Source: Clavelina lepadiformis (taxonomy: Eukaryota; Chordata; Ascidiacea; Aplousobranchia; Clavelinidae). Taken from it: 64,000 bases of DNA. Of the stretch, positions 32,402 through 44,700 are shown piece by piece; within the stretch, counting starts at the first letter, position 1; each line of letters opens with the position of its first letter. The notes beneath the pieces were generated by a model. It was not told where the DNA came from. It searched no databases and saw only the letters and a list, made by a program, of their open reading frames with translations. Location: positions 17,486,501 to 17,550,500 of the forward strand of contig NC_135247.1 of assembly GCF_947623445.1 (NCBI RefSeq), in the 5' to 3' direction. A program made the position numbers and the translations under genes.

Positions 32402-35400
32402 ATGCAGAGTGAAGCCACGTCACAAAACGCTCAGGCGTTTGTCGTGACCAGTGAGAGCTACGCCGATCAAACATCCTGCTTTAAGCAGCCGGACTGGGGA
32501 AGAGAAATCTCTACCTCCCCTGGATTCTCTCCGAAGAGCGGAGATCCGCGGGATCATTTCGACGACTACGACTTTGATAAATTCGTCGATGACGTAATTC
32601 ATGACGACGAAGACGATGACGATGACGAAGACGACGGAATCGTCCTCGATTGCGAAGAAGATCAAGATTCCCTGAACGAAATCGACATCCAGTTTCCCTT
32701 TGATGAAGCGAATGGAATGTGCAGGAGGAATGACAACCGCTTCCCAGTCTTCCACTCCTTCCTCCACGACAAAGAGGAGGAGGATTTTCTCTCAAGCAAA
32801 AAACCTCACCGAGATCGCGATGCGAACAACTTCAACGACTCCGGACTCTCGGACGAATCGAAGAAACACGTCAAAGCCGCGATGACGTCATCGATTTCGT
32901 CATCAGAAGCTGGGAGCAAGACCGGCGACGATGAGTGGAGGAAACATGAGGAGAAGGTTAACAAAGTTTTACTTGACCTCCTCGCAAAGGACGAAAAACT
33001 CCGAGGTAGGAAATTTGGTTTGTCTAAACTCTTAGTATTGACTTTGTATTGCTCTGCTTGATTTGAATCAAGTGTAAATTCTTAACTAACTTATAAGTGC
33101 TCGGAACTGACATGTACCCTGTCCTTACACTGTCTACGCCTTCTGAGTTTTGATTTGCTGAAATCGTCAACTATAACTGAGATAGCTTTATTTGTCTGCT
33201 TTAATATGATTTTAAAACTAACTTAAAGGTTTTAAGACGACTCCAACGTTCCAGTTTGTTATAGGACTACTGCTGTACATCGTTCTGTCTTCTCTCTCAT
33301 GTACCAATACATGCTGCTTATAAAGCCTTGGCTGCATGCGACTTGGATTACTTGATCTAATTTGGCTTTGCTTCTTTCGGTCTATACTGTATAATGGATA
33401 ATTCAATTTCTTATAAAGAAATCGGGTTGCCTTCTGAGAGAAATTACCGATAAATTAAGTTTTCTTTGACCGCTTTCCAAAAGAGTAAATCTCGCGAAAT
33501 AAGCTATTTATCTATCATTACTAATACTATATCGCTTTTCTAGTTTTCTGTTTGGTATACATAATCCGAATGACTTTAAGAAAGGGATTTTGCAACTTTT
33601 CTTTCATTAAAAATGTCCATGACAGCAGGAATATGGTCCTGCTAATGTTTTGTTTCGATCACACGACTTTATCGAAAAGCGGTTTCTCGTTGCAGCGCTA
33701 GAAGGCTTGATGACGCTTTAAAATTTGGAAGAATACGCATGATGATGAACTAAATTTCAAAACGCAAACCAGTTATTTGGAAAACCAAAGACATTTATCA
33801 AGTCAAGTTGTCAGTACGATTAGTCGATCGAAATATTTTTGCACGCCGAACACCGTAAATTTCCAAAAATACTGCAAATAAATTTGGTAAATTGGTAAAA
33901 TTATTCAAAATTTTAAGTAAATTACATAGCATTCTTGTGTAAACGAAACATACATGACATGAATGTAATATCACAAAGCACCTTTTATATTGCGTAACTT
34001 CAGCTGCATTTATATATGACGCGGATCGAAAATGGAGTTAGCACTTAAAATATATGCTTAAAATATATTGGATGATTTTGTTTATACGGTCATTATCAAG
34101 TTTAATGGATTTGTTTTCCAAAATCTAGAACAGGTGCCTGATGACATTAGAATCAGACATACTGTAAACTGAAACAGAACTTGCGACAACGCAAACGCAT
34201 GGTTTTGGCAGTATTTAGAAATTTTAAAACGAACTATTCGCAACAGTCACTTTTAACCTCTGCAGAGAAATTACGGGTCAAGAAAATGTTAAAACTTCGA
34301 ATTTTAGTTTTGCGGTTGGAATAAACCGCAAAAGTCCACAACGCAAACAAGAAGAAACCTCGCATTCTCACGGCTTAAAAAAGGGTTAAATTTACTCGCA
34401 TTTAATATTTGGACAGAGACGCGCTCGCGTCACCTCTGAGATGGATATGATTTATATTTTTGAATTTTCTTGAATATTTTATCGTCTTCCAGGAAATCCG
34501 ATACTTATTCGTAGTAATCTTTGGCCAAATCTATTGCAGAGTCTGTGTAAACCAATACGATAAATTCCTTCAAAACTCTGCCGTCTACGAATTATGACGT
34601 CACTTGGAGCGAATTATTACTTAACAATACTCCATTTTGATGCATCTGCTGCAGTAGAAAGTAATGCAATATTTTTAGGGGTTAAAACTAGTCACTATGG
34701 TCTCTCCACTAATCTCCTAAGCCATCTTAATCGTTTCTTATTCTATCCTCATATCCAGTTCTTTCATAAAAGTTTCACAAAGTCGGTCCATCTGTTTAGT
34801 AAGGGGCCATTTCCAGCCGTTGCCACTGGTCAATCGGTCCATCAATTTTTAATGTACACCTTTTGTAGTGGCCAATTATCCGCTCATAAAAGAGCCGGCT
34901 TCTTCCATTGTTTACTTTCAACAAAACTCCGCCCCTGTCTTGTTTACAAAACACGGACAGGCTTAATTCAATCTGCGCCTGCTGTCTGTCATTCCTATAA
35001 GTAAGAATATTTGACTTCACAGTTGCGCCGGTTTCTGTGCGTCTTAATTAGGCTGATATACAGCATGGAGTTGTTGATGAAAATTAAAGTGATAAATCAT
35101 AAATAAACAAACTTGCGCTAAAACATGCACATACTTACACCATCGTTTACTGTTGCATTAACTACTTACAACGATAAAAATTGGGTAATGGGTTGTTTGG
35201 GCACATTTGTTGAGCTTGCTGGCTGTGCTGACCATTACTGGTCTTTATCATGTGTTAACATCTTTCTTGCTGGTTTTAAGTTCTTGGGCTCAAAAGCTCT
35301 CTCCAGTCATTGTCTGCTGGCTGAATTAGGATTTTTCTTCGTTGTAATGGTCAGCTTTTTAATGTTCCTTCCCTCCACTGACCATGACGAAAAATAAAAG

Positions 35401-38400
35401 ATACGATAACTCTTGATTTATAAAATTATTCGAATACTCATACTTTGCTTAAATAAAGTTGATGTTTATTATGGTCGCCTTTAATAAGGCTTCTGATATT
35501 TAGGCCAAGGTAAATTTATTCCAAAGCATTCAGACTTGTAACAACAGTGACGCTCTTTAAACGATGGGGGTAATTAATTTCGATTACTGACGTAATTATC
35601 GTTCTGTGACATCATTAAGGATCGAGACACGAAAAACAGAAAACTGAATGACGTAACCGTTTGCAACATTTACAATTTCTGTCCAAAAATTACTTTTTAA
35701 AATGTTTTGTTTGTTTGTCAAGAAACACCCTTTAATGTCATCAACAATAAACAATTTGTTCATAAACGGCCAATATCAGGTCATTGTGAGAGTCGCGTTA
35801 ACAAAACACAGTAAATTGCAACACTTTTCAAATTTCGATTTTTCGTAAAATAGCATTTGCTGCAAAATCTGTTTCTATAGCATACTGGCATATCTCGTGG
35901 AATCAGCTGGAAATCTTAAGCAAAGATGAATAATTCGCTTTTTTAAAAAGTGGCTTCTTATTCGCACTTCACGTCGCTTTCTTGAAGACTTTTTGGATGT
36001 CCTCCTTTCCATTTCGGAAGTTTGTTAGGATGCTTTCAAGGCGGGACGCCTTGTAATCCAGCAAGCAAATTGTATTTGTTTTGGTTATAAAACCGACCGG
36101 TCGTCTCGACATGAGATTTTCAAAGCAATGTGAGGAGCTTTCGGTACAAGTTACAAATCGTCGATTTGTTGCTACGCTAAGCAAACACGGTCTCACACCT
36201 TGACCGATGCACGTGCGGCGAATGAAACAATGCGTCCAGACCGATTTCCGTACCCCGTCGGTTAATGAAAGCTAACTTGTTTGCACTTGGTTGTCTGCAA
36301 CCTTTGATGATGTAAAACTTTCGCATTACACAAGTGGCGGCCGCTTTAATTGTTCTCTGTGACAAGTTCAGACGGCGGGAAAAAATGGCGACCATAAATA
36401 CCGGGCAAGGGTGACCGCTGAACACATTTAATTCAGTTTGGCTTGTCGACGTCGACGTAGGCTTGTCACGTCGATTTATGCGTGAGGTTGCTGTCAAAGA
36501 AAAGCTGGCTTTAACTTTTAAAAGATATTAACTGTCGAGTGAGAATTACTGAGTAGAGGAGGTATCATGGTATTTCCAGCGTTGGACTCGTCGACTCAAT
36601 ACAGTCAGTTCGAATCCGTCACGCTGGTCAAGACCGACGATATGACGTCATCAAACGACTCGATAAGAAGTACGTCATCGTTGAGTAATCATTCTTACAG
36701 CAGAGATAACGATTTGGAGGCCTTAGATGACGCAACGTTCCTAGAAAGGATTGGAGAAATGCTGGAACCTGATGAACCTCCATCTCTTCTTAATCCGGAT
36801 CCCGGATCATCATCCTTCGACTTGGATGGAGAGGTTTCTATAGAGATGTGCAGTCAGGAGACAGTTTTTTGTGAGGGTCAGGGTTTCTCGGATCAGAGCG
36901 AACTCAGTGACGCTGTTGGGATTCATTGTGAGTTCTTTGTTGTCATCTTACTCTTCCAGCAGGTTTTCTTCATCTTTTTGTTCCGGTTGATCTCAATTAT
37001 TTCCTTTCGTCACCAACAGCTCGTTCCACAGATATAACAAATTTCTGTTTATTATTTTACGTTCTTGCAGCAATGATCTAATCACTGCATTGTTTCAGCA
37101 CAAATCCCTAAATGCGACGGTTGCGGCAATTTGATCATCGAACGCTTCATGCTGAAGATCCAGGACAAGCAGTGGCACACGCAATGCTTGAAGTGCGCAG
37201 TTTGTTCTTGTTCACTCAGTATCTCGTGTTTTACGCGGGACAGCTACCTTTATTGTAGAGAAGACTTTTACAAGTGAGTCCTTTGGTAAACTGTGTATTT
37301 AAAGATTTAATTGTATGAGAAAAACTGTGAAAAGTCACAATTGTAAAGAAATTGGCTATTACTATATGCCGGCAATAAAATCTTGTAAATTTAACTTTTA
37401 AGTAAATCTTCATATAAAATGTGTATCCAAAGAGAGTACAAGAGAGTCGCCGCTAAGACTGGGAAAACCATAAACGTAAATAGATTGACCATAGTATATG
37501 GACAACAGAATCCGTTAGTTAACCAAACAAGATAAATTTCTTTCATAGGCGATTCGGGACAAAATGTGTTGGTTGCGGTCAAGGGATTCCCCCTCAACAG
37601 TCGGTCCGCCGAGCCCATGAAAACGTTTATCACGTGGAATGTTTCCGATGCATCATATGTCAGGAACAACTGGACACAGGAGACCAGTTTTACCTGCTGG
37701 ACGACGGACGCCTCGTTTGCAGACCAGATTACGAACGTGCAAAATCAAGAGGTGGGTGGTCTGCATACATTTTTTTGTCTTCGCGTCCCGTCATATGGTC
37801 ATAGTCGTATAGATTGATAAGAGTCAGAATTATGCCCAGTTAGGATCAACGGAGCGAAAGGTTTTTCAAACTTTGGTTAAACCCGATCCTGACTTAATGG
37901 AGAAGCTCTCGCACGTTAGGGCTTTCTTCGGTAGAGACTGTTCCCTTTTTAAGGTAAACATAAGGTTGAAATTCAAGAGGTCGCCAACGCAATTGATTTT
38001 AACCTTAATCTCTGTAATCCCGTTGAGCTTTTCCGCGCCTTCGGAATCGTTCGGTTTGTGACGAGAACAGTCGATATCCCGGCGGAGTTTGTTGATGTTT
38101 ATTCCGGTCAATCGATAGCAACCTTGCCCGAACCGATCAAGTGAGCTTAGAACCGCTTACTCAAAACATAAGCGACGCCCACGAGAAACACAACCGGTCG
38201 CTTAATCGAACATATTGGAAATCGATCTTGCTAAGCGGCCGGGAACTGATCTGTAGCGCGGAAAATTTTTTTTAAGTGCTGCTGTCGCATTTTCGGCGTT
38301 TTTCTTTCAAATTGAATCAAATTTTTACGAAAAGCTTTGCCTGTTTTATAGAAGCATTTCGATATATATTGTCTTGGCTATACCGTTCAAAACATACAAG

Positions 38401-39748
38401 TTTTACCATTGACCGCGACGTCACAGCAACGCTGAGTGTTGCATTTCGGTGCTGGTTTTTAAAGTTTAACGGAATTTTTTCCTGTTAAAGATACAGATAT
38501 GGAAAATGGGATCAAGCGACCGCGAACCACGATAACCGCAAAACAACTGGAAACTTTGAAGCTCGCTTACAACGCCAGCGCTAAACCACCTCGGCACGTG
38601 AGGGAGAAATTGAGCTCTGAAACGGGATTGGACATGCGCGTTGTGCAGGTTAGTTGCTTGGCAACAATTTTTTTTCATTGCGTCCGGTACTAAACCTATT
38701 AAAAAGGAGGATATACTCGTCTTATGATTGATGTGTCGTAACACAGACAATAGTATCAGCAAGAAGTCGAAAAATTCGTTTTACGAGGTTGATTTTTAGC
38801 AAAAAATGTGATAATTTGCACTAGGTTTGGTTTCAAAACCGCCGAGCAAAAGAAAAACGAATGAAGAAGGATAGCGGCCGCCATCATTGGGGAGAGATAT
38901 TCGGAAGTTCAACAGCGCCACCGGTGGCTGTTAATGAGAGAGCAAGTTCGGTGATTTCCCGTAAACGTTCCACACGACCGAACAGCTCAGCCAACAGGAA
39001 ACAGGCTGCGTGCTCGCCAGGAGACGTTCAGCAGCATCTTGCCGTATCCATGTCTCACCAACAGGCTGGAAATTCTGTTGTGCAAATTCCAATGGGTCGT
39101 GCAGGTGATTGGAGGTTAAGGTTTAAAAGTTATTTTTTGACATCAATAAAACGGTCTCTTTTATCTTTTCTTTCTCTTATACTTGTTTCCGTGAGTCTTG
39201 CATGTGTTTATTTTTCAAGTTTAAGTGTGTAAATAGGGTATCAGTGATTTTTCTTTCATCTAGACCTCTTTGTTGAAAACGGCGGTGGCATAACGCCACC
39301 TAACGGGTTTGCTCAAGGTCAACAGACTCGCGTCTCTGAGGAATTTTGTCAACAGCAGATGCACAACATGACCTTTCACCCCGACTTTGGCACCCAACAA
39401 TCAACAGGAGCAATTCAACCGGCTCAGTTTGCCCATCCAATGAATAACGGGATTCCATTTGGTCCCCGACAGATGGCGCCAGACCAGTTTCTGCATCTCA
39501 ATCCCACAAAAATGAACCAGTCGTCAGAATCGATGCATTTCGTTAACAATGTTGCAAATTCTTCCATTGCCCCACGTTTTGCAAATGTCGGAAATTTTTG
39601 TTCAAACGGGGGATTACCCGTCGTCTGTCCGCAGGTTGCCGGCAAAGCAGACTCCGACCTCGTTTCAAACAGCAGTGGACAAAATTCAAGCGATCTATCT
39701 GGCAGTCCAAGATCATGGTTCGGTGACCTTGACCTCAATTTTAAGTGA
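32402..39748 (+). CDS. Lhx3: LIM-homeodomain transcription factor Lhx3/4, distal first-exon isoform
   Basis: Exons 32402-33005, 37099-37273, 37549-37751, 38491-38648, 38825-39104 and 39264-39748 join to 634 residues. Residues 1-201 are specific to this isoform and very acidic (a run of Asp/Glu near 66-78), with no known domain. LIM1 spans about 207-258 ([16 protein letters not shown], then the remaining Cys/His/Asp zinc ligands), LIM2 about 266-320 ([16 protein letters not shown]), and the homeodomain about 336-395 ([19 protein letters not shown] and [12 protein letters not shown]), of Lhx3/4 type. The C-terminus [14 protein letters not shown] resembles the conserved end of vertebrate Lhx3. 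The protein is nuclear and binds DNA; the LIM domains bind LDB. Family roles are motor-neuron and pituitary specification in vertebrates and early endoderm in ascidians. The ATG has no acceptor before it, so this exon probably starts at its own promoter. Confidence 0.93.
33006..36566. other. Lhx3/4 first intron containing the proximal promoter region
   Basis: Non-coding between the two alternative first exons. Open frames here, such as 34594-35004, have no recognisable homology or splice partners. Two TGACGTCA-type sites bracket the region (34595 here, 36643 in the proximal exon). Confidence 0.5.
36567..39748 (+). CDS. Lhx3: Lhx3/4, proximal first-exon isoform
   Basis: The alternative first exon 36567-36927 (120 codons plus one base, donor gtgagt) has the same phase as the distal exon and joins the same exons from 37099 on, giving 553 residues. 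Its N-terminus (starts MVFPALDSS) is Ser/Asp/Glu-rich and unrelated to the distal one. No splice acceptor precedes the ATG, which argues for a separate promoter within the large first intron. Alternative 5' exons with different expression timing have been described for ascidian Lhx3; which of the named isoforms this is cannot be said. Confidence 0.88.
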
Positions 39749-40281
39749 CGTCATCATAGACATTGTGACGTATTTAGTCCAGTTCTTGTACAGTTAGAAT
39801 GACTTTTAACAGCCAAACACATCTGCAAGAAGGGCTTAAGCAATGATGAATTTCGTGAATCTAAAAATGTTTTTATGCAAAACAGTTTGCACACTTTTGT
39901 TTTGATCCAAAATTGCACGTGTTGTTATTGACTTGTTGCAGGAAAACGCAAAAGCCATAGCTTCATGCAGAAAGACTACAATAGACGAATAACTTTGACC
40001 TCCCTACCTTTTCCGTCATCAATCCTGTAGTTAACATTAATCCAATATTATGCTGCTATAGTGATTAGCGTGTTGTGTCAAGTACTGTGATTTTTCCCTC
40101 TTCTTCATTATTTATTTTGTATTCACTTTCACAGCAAAGAACAAAACTCCATACAGACCGACGGCGTGCCAAATTATGATGTCATAATGGTGATCGATTG
40201 CGTATTCTTTACTATAGCCACGTTAATCAATTTTCCACGTTTAGTTTCAACTCGTGTCGCGTGTGTTGCGCAGGATGACGT

Positions 40282-40287
40282 AATAAA
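40282..40287 (+). promoter_or_regulatory. Candidate poly(A) signal of Lhx3/4
   Basis: AATAAA about 530 bases after the Lhx3/4 stop codon; first canonical hexamer noticed downstream. Confidence 0.35.
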
Positions 40288-40944
40288 CTCAAAAACCTTA
40301 AAACAGATGACGTGACCAAAAGTATACGTTTGTTGTGGGATCCTCTTTAAACGGCACGCGACCCCACCGCGACATACAAACGCCCCAGGTTACCTTATAC
40401 CTTCGGTTGGGGGTGGAAAGAATGGACCGTTACATGATCAGATGAGAGTTTTCGATAACTCCTGACGTTTTGTATTTAATGATGGGATTTTATGGATGAT
40501 TACTTCTCTGACTTATCCAACAAAAACCCGATCTAATTTCAAAGGCGAATAGATCAAAAAAACCTTACATTAACGTTAGTTTTGTTTATTCTCGCTACAA
40601 AAACAATTTCCAGTTAATCATTTTGTTCAAATGGTACTTTAAAAAATTTTTTTCTTTCAGGTTAGGATACAAGCTTTTTCGATTACGTCACTGATCAAAA
40701 CTGATGTAGAGCTTGCAAAAACTTATTGTTTAACAATATTGGTTTTTATTTCTCGAGGATTTAAAAATTTGCGGCATTTTAGCGATGAACATTTTTAGAC
40801 ATTAAGCTATAAAATGCGATATGTTTATGTTTAAATTTTGCATAAAGTTCATAAACTGCCGGCAGAGTGGATTCGATGATAAGCACCTAAGCACACGACG
40901 AAGATCTCAACAGGGTCGGCGATATCTTAGAATTGTATCTCAAA

Positions 40945-41739
40945 AGTAGGGCGATTATTTTTTGACTTGTCAAAAAAATTCAAAAATTGGTCAAAATTTA
41001 TAGCGTTAGGTCAAAAATTGTCAAAATTGTTTACAAACTGCATTGTCGTGGTGTCGAAGAGGTTGCACTGTCAGTGAACTTTTCATTTTACATTTTACGC
41101 TTTGTAGCCTACTTTATACTGTTGTAAATGGCCCATTGTCTACTTATTGTGAATCATAAACCATTAAGTGAAATAATTGTGTTGATATGGTGTGATGCTC
41201 AACACACCTCAAAATGTGTAAGATTTTTGGTAGGTCCGAAGTCATTTTGCGGCCGCTCTATTGTTAGGTGCAGCTCTTGCTTCGGTTTTGTTTTAGCTAC
41301 TTCATGTATCTTTAGTTTAGACAAATGTATTGAACAGTTTTTGTTGTGTCTTAGCTGCAGTTTTTTGGCACTGATTTGTAATTAGCTCATTTCCCTTTTC
41401 AGAATAGGCTAGGTCTATGTTCAGATTTTTGCCCTTCTGTTAGATTTTCGCACATGTTTTCGTTTTAGTTAGATTAACCTACAGCCACATTTGGCTACAA
41501 CGTTGCCACTTATTTTGTATTCTGTTGTATTCTAGCTGTTTGTGATTTTTCGAAATGCCAAAAACATCAAATAGGCCTACGCATGCCAACAAAACTTGGA
41601 TTTACATGTACTTTTTGTACAATAATGCTTAATTTAACTACTTGAGTTCTTCATACGTCAAAATTTGTCAAAAAAAGTTTTTTAATGTCCAAAGTTGTCA
41701 AAATTTTCAATTTTAAGGTCAAAAAATAATCGCTCTACT
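40945..41739. mobile_element. Terminal-inverted-repeat element, about 0.8 kb, no transposase
   Basis: The left end AGTAGGGCGATTATTTTTTG (to 40966) is matched by the inverted right end (41718-41739) at 21 of 22 bases. If the TA inside each end is the target site, the element is 40949-41737, flanked by TA, as in Tc1/mariner-like MITEs. Both subterminal regions are packed with GTCAAAA motifs in the same orientation. The interior has no coding sequence that resembles a transposase. Confidence 0.7.
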
Positions 41740-44700
41740 CATAAGTATTTATGAGCTTGGCCCGTGTAATTATAGCAATTTTAGCTGCTACAACTGAACT
41801 AAACTAAACCTTTCAAATTTTATTGCATTTAAAACAGCCGACATTCTGTATATAAGACACCCATGAGATAAGGAACGTTACTGGAGTCACTACCTGCAAA
41901 TATCCGCGTGGCGCCATAACACCTGTCATACTTAAAAAATACCATTTAAAGATTTTATTAAAACTGTCTCGAAAACAATGGCAAGTGTCGCGTAACACTA
42001 GCATATTGTGGCCTAAATTCTACAGTCAACACGTTCTCCAGTCTACACCTTGTACATAGCCACGTTTTAAATAACAACGACTGATGGAAGATTTAAAATA
42101 TCTTTGACGTTAGATGGCGCATAAAGGTGAATGGGCAGCTTGCGTTGAACGTCCAAACGAGAATGATTCGCCAAACATGACTCAAATAAAGCAAAACAAA
42201 AATGTACATGGTGTGCCGTGGTATGTGGCGCTGGTTAATTTGGTTCGCAAAAAGAAAAAGGCGAAGCAAGTTTAGAAAATAGTGACTCATGTTTTATGGT
42301 TGTTATACATGTAGGCCTATTGACTGGCAAACCACTCCCAGGTTTCAGGCAATACAACTTTTTTTGTTCAGGCTAAACGCTATGGTTCAGAGATTCACAA
42401 TTTAATATAGGCCTACATGTTAGGCTGTATATGAGTATATGTCTAAAACCGTATTTATGAAAAATTGTTTGTTATGGAAATTACGTTTTTTTTCATGTGC
42501 AATCAACGTGTAGGATTCGAATTGTCTGGTATTCATGGCTGTTTTCTTTGGCCAGTTCAGAAATTGTAACCCTCGTATGATGCCCGCTGTTCATTGGACC
42601 TGTATGACTTATTATAGCTTCATAAAATTCTAACAGAAATTTTAAGCTAGTTAAATATAATTGTTACAATACTTTATACAACTACACTTATTTGCTGGGG
42701 AGGTTTTCACCGCGTTTCAGAACATCCATGGTGTCTTTCCTTTTGGAAACGATTTCTACAAAGAGCGCAGCAGATTTAGGCTACAGACAAACATGATTTT
42801 ATTAAACAAGCTTAGTCTACCAATCTAATACCGGTAGCATTGTTTAATCTTTTAGGCTTACTTACAAATTTGTAAGCATTTTTATTTTTGTTGATAAGTT
42901 GTTTTTGTCATAGGTTTTCCTATCAATAGATATTTTATGTATTTTCTTTGGTTAAAACACACTAGGCATTCATAAAAAAGGACTTTTTTATCAAGACTTT
43001 TTACCTGGCAGAATCATTAAACTCTGAGTAACATCAGATGAAACACTAAGTTACATGTACTAACGCAAATACGTTTTGGTACAGGTTCTTATCAAAAAGG
43101 GATGATTCCTGTTCCAATTTTACTACGGTAGAGCTACATACAGTAAATTGATGTGTGGCAACTTGGTTACAGGTTACATATTATGTTTCTGTGAAGTAAG
43201 TAGGTTACACGTATTGCGAGGATAGATATATTTCTTCTAAAGCCAAATTTCCAGTGCAATCTTATTAAAAAATTTAAAGTCACTATTTAATAAGTAGGAA
43301 GCCTAACCTTGGCGTTCTTGGTGAAAACACCAACCTGTTGGCGCAATAAGGAATGGACAAGATTTATAAATCTTTCCCTCTACATTCAGTTTCGTTTTTA
43401 AAAACTTGTCAAACGTTGGATCACCGCGAATTCATAGTTGTTGCGCAATGTAGCTTGAAGCAAAGGGGTGCGTTGTAGCACCAGGTAAAGTATGACTATG
43501 TTCAGGTGTTTTCTCAAATTAACCACGTAAGAATTCGCTTTCTACCTCTAACCAATACAATACTTCACCTGTACTTTTGAAATTCTACCTTTAAACATGA
43601 AAAGAATCTTTTAAAAATCTTCTTATGCCTAAAATGCAAGCAAAAATATACTAATGGAACAGGATTTCTATTAAACAATAGAGATTCCGTAAAATTCCGC
43701 AAAATAAATCGCTTCGATCAATGATATAAAGGACTTTCTTTATATCGTTGCTTCGACACAGCACTTGATCTATTTCAATAAACTATTTTTAGTAAAAAGG
43801 TAGATAGACGGAAACCGCGAAAATGCGTCATAAAAACATCGAAAGTTTAATGCAAGGGTAACTAAGTGAAAGTATAAATTTTATAAGAGTTGAAACAAAA
43901 ACAGAAAATAAACCGTCAAAAATAGGCATTTATTAACTTTAGTCATAATCGTTTTCTATTTATGGTTCAAAAATTTTAAATTTAAATTTTTTTTTCTTAC
44001 TGCGAATTAGTTTGCAAATTTTTGCGTATTTATTTACAACGCAAACAGGAACGCGATAGTCACGGTTCATCGACTCAGATAAAATGTTTTAGGGTAGGCG
44101 TAAAAAGCTAAGTTTAGGCTAAAACAGGCTTGATGTGTTGATGATTGTGTAGAAAACCGAGTAAAGTCGAAATGTGAACTTAAATTACTGAAATATATGA
44201 TGATTTGAGTTTATTTATTTTTTAAGGTGTAGCAGCAAATCTATTGATCATAAAAAGTTTATGACTTTAAGTGTACTGTACTTGCAGAGGCCGACAGGTC
44301 TATCGCCGCCATCCTATTTAACTATCATAGGATCGTAGCAGACTGACTAGGCCTAGCTTAATTCGCATTACTGAAAACTTTGCATTACCGGTACTGTATA
44401 GCCTGTTATGCGGCGGTATTCTTAAGCGCGTAAAGTTTGGTTTATTCGCCGATTTTAGCAATTTATGTGTTTTAAAGTAGTCTATTTCTTTATTCGTTGT
44501 TAACGTTTGAGAGGAAAAATCAGGTTTCTTGTCTGCTTGTACCTCCTGACCTTAACACTCTGACTTGAAGTTCTGAATGGGAAGGAGTTATGAGGTAATA
44601 GAAAAGAAATTATGATGTAATAATTCCTCAATACTGAGGCCTGATATATGAGAATGCAAAAGTAAAGGAGACTCGTGAAATCCAGCCAACTGTTTAGAAA

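Noticed and set aside
34594..35004. 136-codon open frame in the Lhx3/4 first intron
   Set aside because: No recognisable domain, no splice partners, low-complexity AT-rich codon use and another overlapping frame on the opposite strand; most likely chance.
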